From: Thioalkalivibrio sp. AKL19 | Lineage (GTDB): Bacteria; Pseudomonadota; Gammaproteobacteria; Ectothiorhodospirales; Ectothiorhodospiraceae | Assembly (NCBI RefSeq): GCF_000420165.1 | Contig: NZ_ATUK01000014.1 | Coordinates: 82,001-146,000 of the forward strand | Direction of reading: 5' to 3' | DNA length: 64,000 nt | Part shown: positions 55,749 through 64,000 of the stretch, one piece after another | How the letters are laid out: every line of letters begins with the position of its first letter | How positions within the stretch are numbered: the first letter of the stretch is position 1 | The notes under the pieces: generated by a model | What the model was told of the DNA's origin: nothing | Database searches by the model: none | The model's input: the letters and a program-made list of their open reading frames with translations, nothing else | Position numbers and translations under genes: made by a program

Positions 55749-56561
55749 TTATTCGCCGCGGAACAGCTGACCCAGGGCCACGCCCGGATCCTCGGTGCGC
55801 ATGAAGGCCTCGCCGACCAGGAAGGCATTCACCCCGGCCGCCTGCATGCGTTCGACATCCTCGCGGCTGTGGATGCCGCTCTCGGTGACCAGCAGGGCGT
55901 CCTCTGGTGCCTGGTCCTTCAGCTCCAGCGTGGTCTCCAGCCGGGTCTCGAAGCTGTGCAGGTCGCGGTTGTTGATCCCGATCAGGTCGGCGCCAATCTT
56001 CTTCGCCCGCTCCAGTTCCTCGGCGTCGTGCACCTCCACCAGCGCATCCATGCCCAGCTCGCGGGTCAGGAAGTACAGCTCGTGCAGCGCCGTGTCGTCC
56101 AGCACCGCGGCGATCAGCAGCACGCAGTCCGCACCCAGCACCCGCGCCTCGTAGACCTGGTAGAGATCGATCACGAAGTCCTTGCGCAGGATCGGCAGCT
56201 TGCAGGCCACACGCGCGTCGCGCAGATCGCCGTCGCGCCCCTTGAAGAAGTCCACGTCGGTCAGCACGGACAGGCAGGTGGCGCCATGTTCCTCGTAACT
56301 CCGCGCGAAGGCCTCGGGATTGAAGTTCGGGCTGATCTGGCCCTGGCTCGGGCTCGCCTTCTTGATCTCCGCGATCACGGCAGGCCGTCCGGCATCGATG
56401 TCACGCTGCAACGCCGCGCGAAAACCGCGCGGCGCCGGAGCCGAGCCCATCCAGCCGCGCAGTTCGCGCAATGGCCAGAATGCCTCGCGCTCCTTCAGTT
56501 CCTCGCGCTTGCGCTCCAGGATGCGCTGCAGGATATCGGGTACTGCGTTGGCTTCGGTCAT
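55749..56561 (-). CDS. trpC: indole-3-glycerol phosphate synthase
   Basis: A 270-residue TIM-barrel enzyme that closes the indole ring. Signatures are [13 protein letters not shown] (phosphate and catalytic Lys), F-F-K-G and L-I-G-I-N-N-R-D-L. It is the monofunctional form, not fused to TrpF. It overlaps trpD by 4 bp and ends the trp operon, 34 bp from the convergent crp stop. Confidence 0.97.
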   Translation of the reverse strand: MTEANAVPDILQRILERKREELKEREAFWPLRELRGWMGSAPAPRGFRAALQRDIDAGRPAVIAEIKKASPSQGQISPNFNPEAFARSYEEHGATCLSVLTDVDFFKGRDGDLRDARVACKLPILRKDFVIDLYQVYEARVLGADCVLLIAAVLDDTALHELYFLTRELGMDALVEVHDAEELERAKKIGADLIGINNRDLHSFETRLETTLELKDQAPEDALLVTESGIHSREDVERMQAAGVNAFLVGEAFMRTEDPGVALGQLFRGE

Positions 56562-57592
56562 TGTGCTTCCTTGTTTGCCAGTCGTGCGCTGGTCGCCTGC
56601 AGGCGTTCCAGCCGTTCGCGTGCCGCACCGGTATCGATGGCCCGGGCGGCGGCCTCGATGCCCGCCGCCAGCGTGTCCGCGCCGCCCCCGGCATAGATCG
56701 CCGCGCCGGCGTTCAGCAGCACGATGTCGCGGGCCGCGCCCGCCTGCCCGTCCAGTACGTGGCGCAGCATCGCCGCCGAGGCCTCCACACTGTCGACGCG
56801 GACGGCATCCAGCGCCGTGGTGGTCAGGCCAAAGTCCTCCGGGCGGATGGTGTACTCACGGATCGCGCCGTCCTTGAGCTCGGCCACCCGGGTGGGCGAT
56901 CCGATGCTGATCTCGTCCAGGCCGTCCTCGGCGTGGACCACCAGTACGTGTTCGCTGCCCAGTCCCTTCAGTGCCTCGGCCAGCGGGTGCACCCAGTCCT
57001 GGGAGAACACGCCCAGGACCTGATTGGGCGCGCCGGCCGGATTGGTCAGCGGCCCCAGCACATTGAACAGCGTGCGCACACCGAGTTCCTTGCGCGGACC
57101 GATCGCGTGCTTCATCGCGCCATGGTGGGCGGGGGCGAACAAAAACCCGACCCCCACCTCGTCGATGCAGGCGCCGACCGCCTCCGGCGTCAGGTCGAGG
57201 CGAATCCCCAGGTGCTCCAGGACATCGGCGGAACCGGATTTCGACGACACCGACCGGTTGCCGTGCTTGGCCACCCGCACCCCGCCGGCCGCCGCCACCA
57301 GGGCGGAGGCGGTGGAGATGTTGAAGGTTCCGGAGGCGTCGCCGCCGGTCCCGCAGGTATCCACCAGCCCAGTGCGCGGTACGTCCACGCGGGTGGCCAG
57401 CGAACGCATCACCCCGGCCGCCGCACGGATCTCCTCGATGGTCTCGCCCTTCATGCGCAGGGCCACCAGGAATCCGCCGATCTGGGCATCGGTAGCCTCG
57501 CCGGTCATCACCGCCTGCATCACGGCGGTCATGGTCGCTTCGTCCAGGTCGCGGCGCTCGATAAGGGCCGCTATCGCTTGCTGCACGGTCAC
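56558..57592 (-). CDS. trpD: anthranilate phosphoribosyltransferase
   Basis: A 344-residue enzyme transferring phosphoribose to anthranilate. The PRPP site D-T-C-G-T-G-G-D is near residue 80 and [18 protein letters not shown] near residue 108. G-P-L-T-N-P-A follows in the usual place. It is 31 bp downstream of the MFS gene that interrupts the trp set and overlaps trpC by 4 bp. Confidence 0.98.
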   Translation of the reverse strand: MTVQQAIAALIERRDLDEATMTAVMQAVMTGEATDAQIGGFLVALRMKGETIEEIRAAAGVMRSLATRVDVPRTGLVDTCGTGGDASGTFNISTASALVAAAGGVRVAKHGNRSVSSKSGSADVLEHLGIRLDLTPEAVGACIDEVGVGFLFAPAHHGAMKHAIGPRKELGVRTLFNVLGPLTNPAGAPNQVLGVFSQDWVHPLAEALKGLGSEHVLVVHAEDGLDEISIGSPTRVAELKDGAIREYTIRPEDFGLTTTALDAVRVDSVEASAAMLRHVLDGQAGAARDIVLLNAGAAIYAGGGADTLAAGIEAAARAIDTGAARERLERLQATSARLANKEAQ

Positions 57593-57622
57593 GGGATCGC
57601 TCCTGCGGGAAAATCGAAGCGG

Positions 57623-58837
57623 CTAGTGTAACGCCCGCGCCGGGGTCCGACGACCGCGCGCCTCCGGCCCGGTCCACCACAACAGGGCCGCGGCCGCCCA
57701 GATCACCAGCGAACCGCCGATCAACCACGGCAGATGGTCATCGAGGCGATCCACCAGAAACAGCGCCAGCAACGCGCTGAAGCCCAACTGCAGGAAGGCC
57801 TGCATGGCCGAAGCCATGCCCCGTGCGCCCGGATAGCAATCCAGCGCGAGCAGGTTCAGCGAGGGCACGGCCGTCGCCAGGGAGAAGCTGTACAGCGCGA
57901 AGGGCAGGGTCACCGCGACCACCGGACCCCCGGTCACGATCCCCAGCGCCACCAGCGCCAGCGAGACCCCGGCCAGCCCCACGCCGATACTGATCGCCAG
58001 CGGTGGACTCAGCAGGCTGGCGGTGCGCCCCGCGATGAAGCCGCCTACCACCAGGCCACCCACCAGCGGCAGGAACAGCCACCAGAAGTCCTGTTCCTGC
58101 CCGCCCAGGTGGACATAGATCACCGTCGGCGAGGCCGCGACAAACAGAAACATCGCCCCGAACAGTCCGGTATGTACGAGCGCCGGACGCAGGAACGTCG
58201 GGTTGCGCAGGGTGCCGAGGTAGCCCCGCAGGATCACGGCCGGACGCCCGGAGGCGCGCCCGACCGGCGGCAGGGTCTCCGGGAGCCAGGCCCGGATCGC
58301 GAGCAACAGGAATACCCCATACAGGGTCAGAAACAGGAACACCGAGCGCCAGCCGAATCCGGCCTGCAGGTAGCCCCCGACGATCGGGGCCGCCGCCGGG
58401 CCGATCGCGAACATCATGGTAATCAGCGCCAGTACCCGGCGCGCATCGGTGGCCTCGAAGCGGTCGCGCACCACCGCACGCCCGACCACGATCCCGGCCG
58501 CCGCGGACAGCCCCTGACCGACCCGCAGCCCGATCACCTGCCAGTACTCGACCGCGAACACCAGCAGCAGCGAGGTGAGTACGTAGCCGGCCAGCGCCCA
58601 CAGCACCACCGGGCGGCGGCCAAAGGTATCCGACAGCGGCCCCGCAATCAGGGTCGCCAGCGCGAATGCGACCAGGTAGGCCGAGAGGGTCGCCTGCATC
58701 GCGCCGGAGTCCACCCGCAGGGCCTCGGCCATCGCCGGAAACGAGGGTAGATAGGTATCCAGCGAGAACGGCGCCAGCATCGACAGCGGCGCCACCAGCA
58801 ATGCAAAGCGCAGGCGGGTGCGGCGGGCCTGGGTCAC
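57623..58837 (-). CDS. Bcr/CflA-type multidrug MFS transporter within the trp operon
   Basis: A 404-residue inner-membrane exporter with twelve membrane segments. The loop [12 protein letters not shown] near residue 63 is the MFS motif A, and the early [10 protein letters not shown] segment and G-R-A-V-V-R-D near residue 120 fit the Bcr/CflA family. Substrate is unknown. It starts by overlapping the trpG stop (ATGA) and ends 31 bp before trpD, so it is translated within the tryptophan operon; export of an aromatic intermediate or product is a possible reason. Confidence 0.9.
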   Translation of the reverse strand: MTQARRTRLRFALLVAPLSMLAPFSLDTYLPSFPAMAEALRVDSGAMQATLSAYLVAFALATLIAGPLSDTFGRRPVVLWALAGYVLTSLLLVFAVEYWQVIGLRVGQGLSAAAGIVVGRAVVRDRFEATDARRVLALITMMFAIGPAAAPIVGGYLQAGFGWRSVFLFLTLYGVFLLLAIRAWLPETLPPVGRASGRPAVILRGYLGTLRNPTFLRPALVHTGLFGAMFLFVAASPTVIYVHLGGQEQDFWWLFLPLVGGLVVGGFIAGRTASLLSPPLAISIGVGLAGVSLALVALGIVTGGPVVAVTLPFALYSFSLATAVPSLNLLALDCYPGARGMASAMQAFLQLGFSALLALFLVDRLDDHLPWLIGGSLVIWAAAALLWWTGPEARGRRTPARALH

Positions 58838-59427
58838 GCCGGCTGGGGCAGGCGGCTCAGGAAGTTGTCGAGCAGTTCGTGGCCCTGTCGGGTCAGGATG
58901 GATTCCGGGTGAAACTGCACGCCCTCGACATCCAGTTCGCGATGACGCAGGCCCATGATCTCGTCACGCGCGCCGTCCTCGCGTTCGGTCCAGGCGGTGA
59001 CCTCCAGGCACTCCGGCAGAGTCGCGGCCTCGACCACCAGCGAGTGGTAGCGCGTGGCCTCCAGCGGGTTCTCGAGCCCGGCGAACACCCCGACCCCGGT
59101 GTGATGCACCGGCGAGGTCTTCCCGTGCATGATCTCGCGGGCCCGCACCACGCGGCCACCGAAGACCTGGCCGATCGCCTGATGCCCGAGGCAGACCCCG
59201 AGGATCGGGATCTGTCCGGCAAAGCGCCGGATCACGTCCAGCGACACCCCGGCCTCGTTCGGCGTGCAGGGCCCGGGCGAGATCACGATCCCCTCGGGCG
59301 CCAGATCCGCGATTTGCTCCGGGGTGATGCAGTCATTGCGGTGCACCACCACCTCCGCCCCCAGCTCGCCCAGATACTGGACCAGGTTGAAGGTGAACGA
59401 GTCGTAGTTGTCGAGCATCAGGATCAT
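58834..59427 (-). CDS. trpG: anthranilate synthase glutamine amidotransferase subunit
   Basis: A 197-residue class I amidotransferase. The nucleophile is Cys 79 in G-V-C-L-G-H-Q, and the His-Glu pair is in F-H-P-E-S-I-L near residue 170. It releases ammonia from glutamine for TrpE and may also serve folate synthesis as PabA. The start [12 protein letters not shown] at 59427 is the normal N-terminus; the frame extends upstream without support. It is 142 bp after the hydrolase gene. Confidence 0.96.
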   Translation of the reverse strand: MILMLDNYDSFTFNLVQYLGELGAEVVVHRNDCITPEQIADLAPEGIVISPGPCTPNEAGVSLDVIRRFAGQIPILGVCLGHQAIGQVFGGRVVRAREIMHGKTSPVHHTGVGVFAGLENPLEATRYHSLVVEAATLPECLEVTAWTEREDGARDEIMGLRHRELDVEGVQFHPESILTRQGHELLDNFLSRLPQPA

Positions 59428-59569
59428 GACGAACGTCCCTGGAGAACGGAATAAACGGGTCCGCCGCGTGAATCCGTGTTCACGCGCGCGCACCGGACAG
59501 GCTTCAGCATAACCCGACCCCGGGCCCGCTGCCCCGCAACCGCATCGGCACGGGCGAAACCGGGCGGAC

Positions 59570-60370
59570 TCATCGTGGCAGCAGCAGCGCGGCCAGCAAG
59601 GTGCCGTCCGCGGCTTCCAGACGGTGCCCGCCGGGGCTGGGCAGGGTATGCGCCCGGCCACGCAGGGCCGGGAGGCGGTTCATGTCCTGGCTGGCGACAT
59701 CCACCCAGGGGTCGGCCAGGCGCACCACCGACACGTAGCGGATGGGCGGGTGTTCCCGCGTGTTCAGCCACTCCAGGTGGGCCGCGTCCGGCGAGGCACC
59801 CTCCGGCCCCCACAGGCCCTCGCGCCGGTGCATGCCCTTGAGCCCGGCAAACGGGGCGTACAACCCCAGTGCGGAATCGGCCAGCGCGTCGGTCACCGAA
59901 CGCGCCAGGGCGGACCAGCCACCCCCGGCATGCGGTGCGGAAAAGGTTATCAGCGTGGAGACGGCCGGGTGTGGCTGGCGCACCAGCAGCTCGCGCGCCA
60001 CCACCCCGCCACTGGAGTGCCCGACCAGGACCAGTTCGCGACCGGGATGGCGCCGGGCCAGGCCCGCAACCACCTGCCCCAGCGCGCGCGCCCGTTCGGG
60101 CGGTATCACGCCCGCCGGAAGATCCACGGTGTAGAACTGGCGCGGCGCCGGATCCGGCGCGCGATCAAACCACGGGGCCTCCGGCCGGGCCCGGGCACGG
60201 CCGCCATCGGCGTAGCCGGCGGCATTCAGGGCCGCGGTGACCCCCGCCTGGCGAAAGCCGTCGCCCTGGTCCCAGCCCCCGGGCACCAGCACCACGATCT
60301 GCGCCGCGGCCAGGCCGGGCAGCAGGGCGAGCACCAGCGTCAGAAACAGGATGCGAAGACCGCCGCGCAT
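59570..60370 (-). CDS. exported alpha/beta-hydrolase (lipase-like)
   Basis: A 266-residue protein with a signal peptide (about residues 1-23, A-A-A-Q-I). The nucleophile elbow is G-H-S-S-G-G near residue 119, D-P-W-V-D and G-G-H-R-L near the C-terminus may supply the Asp and His of the triad, and [11 protein letters not shown] is the usual strand-oxyanion start. It is probably a periplasmic or secreted esterase; substrate unknown. It lies between trpE (10 bp) and trpG, same strand, apparently a passenger of the trp operon. Confidence 0.78.
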   Translation of the reverse strand: MRGGLRILFLTLVLALLPGLAAAQIVVLVPGGWDQGDGFRQAGVTAALNAAGYADGGRARARPEAPWFDRAPDPAPRQFYTVDLPAGVIPPERARALGQVVAGLARRHPGRELVLVGHSSGGVVARELLVRQPHPAVSTLITFSAPHAGGGWSALARSVTDALADSALGLYAPFAGLKGMHRREGLWGPEGASPDAAHLEWLNTREHPPIRYVSVVRLADPWVDVASQDMNRLPALRGRAHTLPSPGGHRLEAADGTLLAALLLPR

Positions 60371-60380
60371 GGTCCGTCCC

Positions 60381-61868
60381 TCAGTGGCGGTGGCGGCGCG
60401 GCCCCAGGCCGCCGAGGGCCGTCTCGGCCGCGCGCACCACCGCCCGCCCCTTGTTCAGGGTCTCCTGCCACTCGCTTTCCGGCACCGAGTCATGCACCAC
60501 GCCGGCCCCGGCCTGGATGTGCAGTTCGCCGTCGTGCAGGACCGCCGTGCGGATCGCGATCGCGGTATCCATGTTCCCGGACCAGGACAGATAGCCCACC
60601 GCGCCGGAATACGGCCCGCGCTTGACCGGCTCGAGTTCGTCGATGATCTCCAGCGCGCGGATCTTCGGCGCGCCGGAAACGGTCCCGGCGGGGAAGGTCG
60701 CGCGCAGCACGTCCATCGGCGAGTGTCCCGGGGCCAGCCGGCCCTCCACATTGGAGACGATATGCATCACATGCGAGTAGCGCTCGATGCTCATCGTGTC
60801 AGTCACCTCCACCGAGCCGATCTCGCAGACCCGGCCGACATCGTTGCGCCCCAGGTCGATCAGCATCAGGTGCTCGGCGCGCTCCTTCGGGTCGGCCAGC
60901 AGCTCGGCCTCCAGCGCGCGATCCTCCTCCTCGGTGCGCCCGCGCGGGCGCGTGCCGGCGATCGGGCGCACGGTCACGCGGTCGTCCTCCAGGCGCACCA
61001 GGATCTCCGGGGAGGCCCCGACCACGTGGTGATCGTCGAGGTCGAGGTAGTACATGTACGGGGACGGGTTCAACGCGCGCAGGGCGCGGTAGAGATTCAG
61101 CGGCGGCGCGGAGAACGGCACGCTCATGCGCTGGGCCAGCACCACCTGCATCACGTCCCCGTCCATGATGTATTCCTGCGCCCGCGCGACTGCGGCCTGA
61201 TAGCCCTCGGCCGACCAGCCGGACACGTACTCCGGCACCGCGTGTGGATGCGGCGGATCCTCCGGCGGGACCAGCGGCTCGCCCAGGCGGGTCTCCAGCT
61301 CGTCCAGACGGGCGGCCGCCGCGATCTGGCCGTCAGCCTGCGTCGCATCGGCGTGCACCACCAGGTACAGGCGGCCGGAGAGGTTGTCGTAGACCACGAC
61401 CTCCTCCGAGACCATCAGCAGGATATCCGGAAGCCCCAGGGCATCCGGCTTCTCCGGCCCCTCCAGGCGCGGCTCGATCAGGCGCACCGTCTCGAAGCCG
61501 AAGTAGCCCACCAGGCCCCCGGTAAAACGCGGCAGGCCCGGCAGTTCGGCGGCCTTGAAGCGGGCCTGATAGGCCTCGATCCAGGCCAGCGGGTCGGCCT
61601 CGGTGGTCTGCTCGACCACCTCGCCGTCGGTCTCCACGGTGATCTCGTGGCCGTGCACGCGCAACCGGGTGCGCGCCGGCAGGCCGATGAAGGAATACCG
61701 CCCCCAGCGCTCCCCGCCCTGCACCGACTCGAACAGGTAGGAATACGGCCGGTTGGCCAGCTTGAGAAAGATGGACAGCGGCGTCTCGAGATCCGCCAGG
61801 ACCTCGCGCACCAGCGGGATGCGGTTATAGCCCTCGCGGGCCAGCTGATCGAACTGTTCGGGGGTCAT
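60381..61868 (-). CDS. trpE: anthranilate synthase component I
   Basis: A 495-residue chorismate-using enzyme, first step of tryptophan synthesis. [12 protein letters not shown] near residue 290, [26 protein letters not shown] and [11 protein letters not shown] define the chorismate-binding fold. The N-terminus has [15 protein letters not shown], where Trp feedback binds. ATG 61868 with AGGA upstream is chosen over a TTG at 61886. No attenuator is obvious in the 94-bp gap after gph. Confidence 0.97.
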   Translation of the reverse strand: MTPEQFDQLAREGYNRIPLVREVLADLETPLSIFLKLANRPYSYLFESVQGGERWGRYSFIGLPARTRLRVHGHEITVETDGEVVEQTTEADPLAWIEAYQARFKAAELPGLPRFTGGLVGYFGFETVRLIEPRLEGPEKPDALGLPDILLMVSEEVVVYDNLSGRLYLVVHADATQADGQIAAAARLDELETRLGEPLVPPEDPPHPHAVPEYVSGWSAEGYQAAVARAQEYIMDGDVMQVVLAQRMSVPFSAPPLNLYRALRALNPSPYMYYLDLDDHHVVGASPEILVRLEDDRVTVRPIAGTRPRGRTEEEDRALEAELLADPKERAEHLMLIDLGRNDVGRVCEIGSVEVTDTMSIERYSHVMHIVSNVEGRLAPGHSPMDVLRATFPAGTVSGAPKIRALEIIDELEPVKRGPYSGAVGYLSWSGNMDTAIAIRTAVLHDGELHIQAGAGVVHDSVPESEWQETLNKGRAVVRAAETALGGLGPRRHRH

Positions 61869-61962
61869 CACAACGGTTCCTGACAAGGGGGACGAGTGGC
61901 GCGGCGGTTCATTCGCCGTCTCGCCATCGCCCCGTTGTCCGGTCCGTTGCCGACATCATGGA

Positions 61963-62646
61963 TCACGCTGCCCGCGCGGGCAGCAGGCCCGGCAGCTCAT
62001 CCAGCCGGTCGAGCACCGCATCGGGGTTCTCGTCACGGATATCCTTGCCGTGGTTGTAGCCGTAGGTCATGCAGACGATCTGGAAGCCGGCCGCGCGCGC
62101 GGCCTTCACGTCGCTCTTGGAGTCCCCGACCATCAGCGACTCCGATGGCTCCACGCCCAGCTTCTCCGCCGCGTGCAGCAGCGGCGCCGGATCCGGCTTC
62201 TTCTGCGGCAGGGCGTCACCGGCGACCACGATCTCGAAGTCGTCAAGGATGCCCTTCTCGCGCAGCAGCGGCACGGTGAAACGCTCGGCCTTGTTGGTCA
62301 CGCAGCCCAGGCGATACCCCGCGGCCTTGAGCTGGTCCAGCCCCTCGCGCACGCCCGGATAAAGCGGCGAACGCCCGGCCGTGTTCTGCTGGTAGATACG
62401 CATGAACACCGGCAGCGCACGCGCGAACTGCTCCGCGTCCGGCTCGCCGTCGAGATCGTTGACCAGCGCGCGCTGGACCAGCCGTTCCACACCGTTGCCG
62501 ACCCAGTTGCGCACGGCCGGCTCGCCGCGTTCGGGCAGACCCAGCTCGCGCATCATCGCATCCACGCTAAAGGCCAGGTCCGGCACGCTGTCGATCAGCG
62601 TGCCGTCCAGGTCGATCAGGATCATGCGGGGGCGGTTCAGGGACAT
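61963..62646 (-). CDS. gph: phosphoglycolate phosphatase
   Basis: A 227-residue HAD hydrolase. Motif I is I-L-I-D-L-D-G-T-L-I-D-S-V-P-D, with the later V-T-N-K and G-D-S-K-S-D motifs. It detoxifies 2-phosphoglycolate, from DNA repair or from Rubisco oxygenation in an autotroph. It sits between rpe and trpE, an order shared with other gammaproteobacteria. Glycolate made here could feed GlcF. The call within HAD proteins rests on length and context. Confidence 0.93.
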   Translation of the reverse strand: MSLNRPRMILIDLDGTLIDSVPDLAFSVDAMMRELGLPERGEPAVRNWVGNGVERLVQRALVNDLDGEPDAEQFARALPVFMRIYQQNTAGRSPLYPGVREGLDQLKAAGYRLGCVTNKAERFTVPLLREKGILDDFEIVVAGDALPQKKPDPAPLLHAAEKLGVEPSESLMVGDSKSDVKAARAAGFQIVCMTYGYNHGKDIRDENPDAVLDRLDELPGLLPARAA

Positions 62647-62669
62647 CCCGGTCTCCGATAGCCGTCGAT

Positions 62670-63359
62670 TCAGGCCTTGGCCAGCTCGTCGCGCATCTGC
62701 TGGATGATGCTGTCGTAGCGGTTCGGGTCGGCGTCGCTGCCGGCACCGAAGATCGCGGACCCGGCGACGAAGGTATCGGCACCGGCGGCCTTGATCTCGC
62801 GGATGTTGTCGGCCTTCACGCCACCGTCGATCTCGAGGCGGATGTCACGCCCGGAGTCGTCGATCATCTTGCGCGCGGCGCGCAGCTTGTCCAGCGTGTT
62901 CGGGATGAACTTCTGGCCGCCAAAGCCCGGGTTCACCGACATCAGCAGGATCATGTCGACCTTGTCCATCACGTATTCGAGATAGGACAGCGGGGTGGCC
63001 GGATTGAACACCAGCCCGGCCTTGCAGCCCTCGGAGTGGATCAACTGCAGGGTGCGATCGATGTGGTCCGACGCCTCCGGATGGAAAGTGATGTAGCTGG
63101 CACCGGCCTGGGCGAAGTCCGGGATAATGCGATCCACCGGCTTGACCATCAGGTGCACGTCGATCGGCGCGGTCACGCCGTGCTTGCGCAGGGCATCGCA
63201 GACCAGCGGGCCGATCGTCAGGTTCGGCACGTAGTGATTGTCCATCACGTCGAAGTGCACGGTATCGGCACCGGCCGCCAGGACGTTGTCGACTTCCTCG
63301 CCCAGGCGGGCAAAGTCGGCGGACAGGATGGACGGGGCAATGAAATCGGGTTGTGCCAT
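62670..63359 (-). CDS. rpe: ribulose-phosphate 3-epimerase
   Basis: A 229-residue TIM-barrel metalloenzyme interconverting ribulose- and xylulose-5-phosphate for the pentose phosphate and Calvin cycles. [10 protein letters not shown] at the start, the metal ligands in [12 protein letters not shown] and H-L-M-V, and L-E-I-D-G-G-V near residue 174 are diagnostic. Start ATG 63359. First gene of the rpe-gph-trp run. Confidence 0.97.
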   Translation of the reverse strand: MAQPDFIAPSILSADFARLGEEVDNVLAAGADTVHFDVMDNHYVPNLTIGPLVCDALRKHGVTAPIDVHLMVKPVDRIIPDFAQAGASYITFHPEASDHIDRTLQLIHSEGCKAGLVFNPATPLSYLEYVMDKVDMILLMSVNPGFGGQKFIPNTLDKLRAARKMIDDSGRDIRLEIDGGVKADNIREIKAAGADTFVAGSAIFGAGSDADPNRYDSIIQQMRDELAKA

Positions 63360-63487
63360 GGGAAGCCTCGCAGGAATCTCGGGTGAAGCAGGACCGACCG
63401 TCGGTCGCGCTCTCGGAACCGCGAAACTTTACCGGATGCCGCCATGCCAGGCAAAAGCCGGCAGGCATGACCGGCCCTCCAACGCAA

Positions 63488-63513
63488 ACGGGCCGGGGTT
63501 TCCCCCGGCCCGT
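63488..63513 (-). terminator. terminator-like hairpin after the cytochrome c gene
   Basis: An 11-bp GC-rich stem (63488-63498 with 63503-63513, CGGGCCGGGG) around TTTC; on the minus strand it is followed by a short T run (TTTG). It lies 37 bp past the cytochrome stop. A plausible terminator, though the T tract is brief. Confidence 0.6.
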
Positions 63514-63549
63514 GGACGGCTTGCGCCGGCCTTCGACAAGGCGCCCGAA

Positions 63550-63873
63550 TCAGTTGAACTCGGCCGCGATGTAGCTGGACAGGTTGGCAATGTCATCGTC
63601 GCTCAGGCCCTGGGCCTGCGGGCGCATCAAGGCCGTGTGGTCACCCACTTCCTCGCCCGCGCGATAGCGTTGCAGCAGGTCTGCCAGGTAGTCCGCATCC
63701 TTGCCCACCAGCGCCGGAAATATCGCCTGACCCTGGCCCTGGGCACCGTGGCAGCTGGCGCAGGTGTTCTGGTACTTGGACTGACCGGCCTGGATATCAG
63801 TGGCCTGGGCGGCGCTGGACAGCATCAGGATGCTGCCGGCAATACCGGCCAGCACGAACAGCTTGGTTTTCAT
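63550..63873 (-). CDS. periplasmic class I cytochrome c
   Basis: A 107-residue monoheme cytochrome. A signal peptide (about residues 1-24, A-Q-A-T-D) is followed by the heme motif C-A-S-C-H (Cys 38, 41, His 42). Met 83 in A-L-M-R-P-Q is the likely sixth ligand. The small size suits a c5/c553-type electron carrier between quinol or sulfur dehydrogenases and oxidases. GGAGA lies upstream of ATG 63873 and the longer frame adds seven residues. It is a single-gene unit. Confidence 0.92.
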   Translation of the reverse strand: MKTKLFVLAGIAGSILMLSSAAQATDIQAGQSKYQNTCASCHGAQGQGQAIFPALVGKDADYLADLLQRYRAGEEVGDHTALMRPQAQGLSDDDIANLSSYIAAEFN

Positions 63874-64000
63874 TGTTGTGGTCTCCTCGTTCACGATCCT
63901 GGACAGGGTCCTCGCCCTGTCTTGAAGCGAACGTTAGCAGGGCTTTCCTGAATGGTGCATTAACATAGAACCAAACAGGGAAATAGCCACAGGCCGCTCC

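Noticed and set aside
61869-61962. Search for a trp attenuator leader peptide before trpE
   Set aside because: The 94-bp gap shows no Trp-codon run and no alternative hairpins with a T tract.

Overview
The window is dense, high-GC DNA from the chromosome of a gammaproteobacterium. Gene content and order (rpe-gph-trp, crp-OsmC-speD-coq7, glnE-ilvE beside LPS genes, fxsA-groESL near cutA-dsbD) fit the Pseudomonadota gamma class. The many periplasmic thioredoxin-fold proteins, the DsrE-type sulfur-carrier domains and the salt-type DUF481 protein suggest an Ectothiorhodospiraceae-like sulfur oxidiser such as Thioalkalivibrio. That placement is inference from reading; no database was searched. Genes are packed, often with 4-bp ATGA overlaps. 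There are no rRNA genes, prophages, CRISPR arrays or full insertion sequences.

Layout. 1-3.0 kb: surface polysaccharide genes (a truncated glycosyltransferase, an O-antigen-ligase-like protein, a second glycosyltransferase). 2.8-6.9 kb: zinc-finger protein, ilvE, glnE on the minus strand. 7.0-11.3 kb: an iron(III) ABC importer behind a candidate Fur site. 11.4-17.4 kb: tamA-tamB for outer-membrane assembly. 17.7-22.2 kb: thioredoxin-fold protein, OmpA-like protein, groES-groEL under a CIRCE operator, fxsA. 22.4-28.4 kb: a plus-strand run of periplasmic redox and envelope genes (thioredoxin-like, TolC, HlyD-like adaptor, cutA, an enlarged dsbD, a TlpA lipoprotein). 28.4-28.8 kb: a small structured element with perfect 33-bp terminal inverted repeats, ending 6 bp before ubiA. 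28.8-33.8 kb: ubiA, comF and a biotin cluster (membrane protein, bioB, methyltransferase, bioF).

34-44.6 kb: radC, a chemoreceptor, ilvD, a metal-binding domain protein, a DUF192 protein, argA, dksA, cpdA and the amgK-murU cell-wall recycling pair. 44.6-46.5 kb: the most unusual locus, an ECF sigma factor, an anti-sigma factor whose periplasmic part is a DsrE-like domain, and a membrane-anchored DsrE-like protein. 46.6-50.0 kb: genes of unknown role, including a GCS2-type ligase paired with an aspartoacylase-like hydrolase. 50.2-55.7 kb: tRNA-Met, a thioredoxin-like ferredoxin, a DUF481 protein, glcF, coq7, speD, an OsmC protein and crp. 55.7-63.9 kb: rpe-gph-trpE-hydrolase-trpG-MFS-trpD-trpC on the minus strand, with a cytochrome c upstream.

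Working together: envelope biogenesis (LPS, TamAB, OmpA, cell-wall recycling), periplasmic thiol and sulfur redox control (DsbD, TlpA, thioredoxin-like proteins, DsrE/ECF module), quinone synthesis (ubiA, coq7), amino-acid synthesis (ilvE, ilvD, argA, trp) and carbon salvage from phosphoglycolate (gph, glcF). The best candidate for an undescribed system is the ECF sigma/DsrE-anti-sigma/DsrE operon; the best unexplained DNA structure is the element before ubiA.
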